Shown: piece by piece, positions 63,881 to 64,000 of the stretch
How positions within the stretch are numbered: the stretch's first letter is position 1
How the letters are laid out: every line of letters starts with the position of its first letter
NCBI RefSeq assembly: GCF_950295315.1
Contig: NC_080172.1
Coordinates: forward strand, 113,771,267 to 113,835,266
DNA: 64,000 nucleotides
Source of the DNA: Erinaceus europaeus
Lineage: Eukaryota > Chordata > Mammalia > Eulipotyphla > Erinaceidae
Direction: 5' to 3'
Translations under genes and position numbers: made by a program
The notes under the pieces: model-generated
Databases searched by the model: none
The model's input: the letters and a program-made list of their open reading frames with translations, nothing else
What the model was told of the DNA's origin: nothing

Positions 63881-64000
63881 TTCTTCTAGCGTTTGCCCTT
63901 CTTCCGTAGCCAGTCAACAGCGTCAGGTTGAAAGCTGTCAGGAACTGCTTGTTGCTGGCTTTGAAAGTGACTGGGATCCATGTGGATTCAGTCGGCTTAG
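63881..64000 (-). mobile_element. Chimeric non-L1 LINE 3' end, cut by the window edge
   Basis: On the minus strand the last 50 bp (CAACCTGACGCTGTTGACTG then GCTACGGAAGAAGGGCAAAC, GCTAGAAGAA) equal the 3' terminus of the LINE copies at 30.1 and 57.9 kb. The preceding 66 bp ('ctaagccgactgaatccaca', 'gcagttcctgacagctt') have no match to the upstream ORF of those copies. It may be an internally deleted or SINE-like derivative. Confidence 0.75.

Overview
This window is vertebrate nuclear DNA from a placental mammal. There is no operon-like gene packing. About half or more of the sequence is interspersed repeats, and one short coding exon can be supported. The abundant tRNA-derived SINEs, with heads related to 'ggtggcgcacctggttgagc' or 'tagcgcagcgggttaagcgc', match my memory of hedgehog (Erinaceus-type, Eulipotyphla) genomic DNA. 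I could not check that assignment against a library. The working SINE names used here are A (about 210 bp, ends in AATAAATAAAG-type tails), B (about 250-350 bp, TATCCAACAACGATGACATC / CAACAAGGGCAACAAAAGGG tail, sometimes plus a GGCCACCAGGAGCAGTGG module) and C (about 120 bp, 'ATGGTTATGCAAAGAGACTTTC'-like). D is a 0.3-0.7 kb unclassified family whose members carry 'TTAACAAGATTGTAAGAT'.

Layout: positions 1-33 kb are repeat-dense, apparently non-coding DNA. It holds a 4 kb rearranged L1 (3264-7241), a complete solo LTR with perfect target duplication (12732-13201), a 153-bp inverted repeat around an old L1 (13561-14693), a 0.5 kb purine tract (15616-16132), two more solo LTRs (19077-19550, 22038-22457) and a 5'-truncated LINE of a non-L1 clade with an open reading frame (29388-30168). 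At 34.0-35.0 kb there is a CpG-rich island with one coding exon (CDS 34642-34846, + strand) whose 68 residues match the N-terminus of kazrin (KAZN). The exon ends in a canonical splice donor. Everything to the right (34847-64000) is therefore most likely KAZN first-intron DNA, and the left part is upstream sequence or intron of a longer transcript.

The intron half is also full of SINEs, often nested two or three deep. It contains another solo LTR (59182-59578), two more pieces of the non-L1 LINE family (57748-57912 and 63881-64000), old L1M-type fragments, and a purine-only minisatellite of about 1.4 kb that grew inside a SINE (about 61915-63305).

No rRNA, intact tRNA, CRISPR array or bacterial-type system was seen. 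The most interesting items are the young non-L1 LINE family with its chimeric 3'-end copy, the solo LTR that carries a 33-nt tRNA-Gly 5'-half-like segment, the twin-primed L1 with an internally duplicated 3' end inside one target duplication, and the near-identical inverted repeat at 13.6/14.6 kb.
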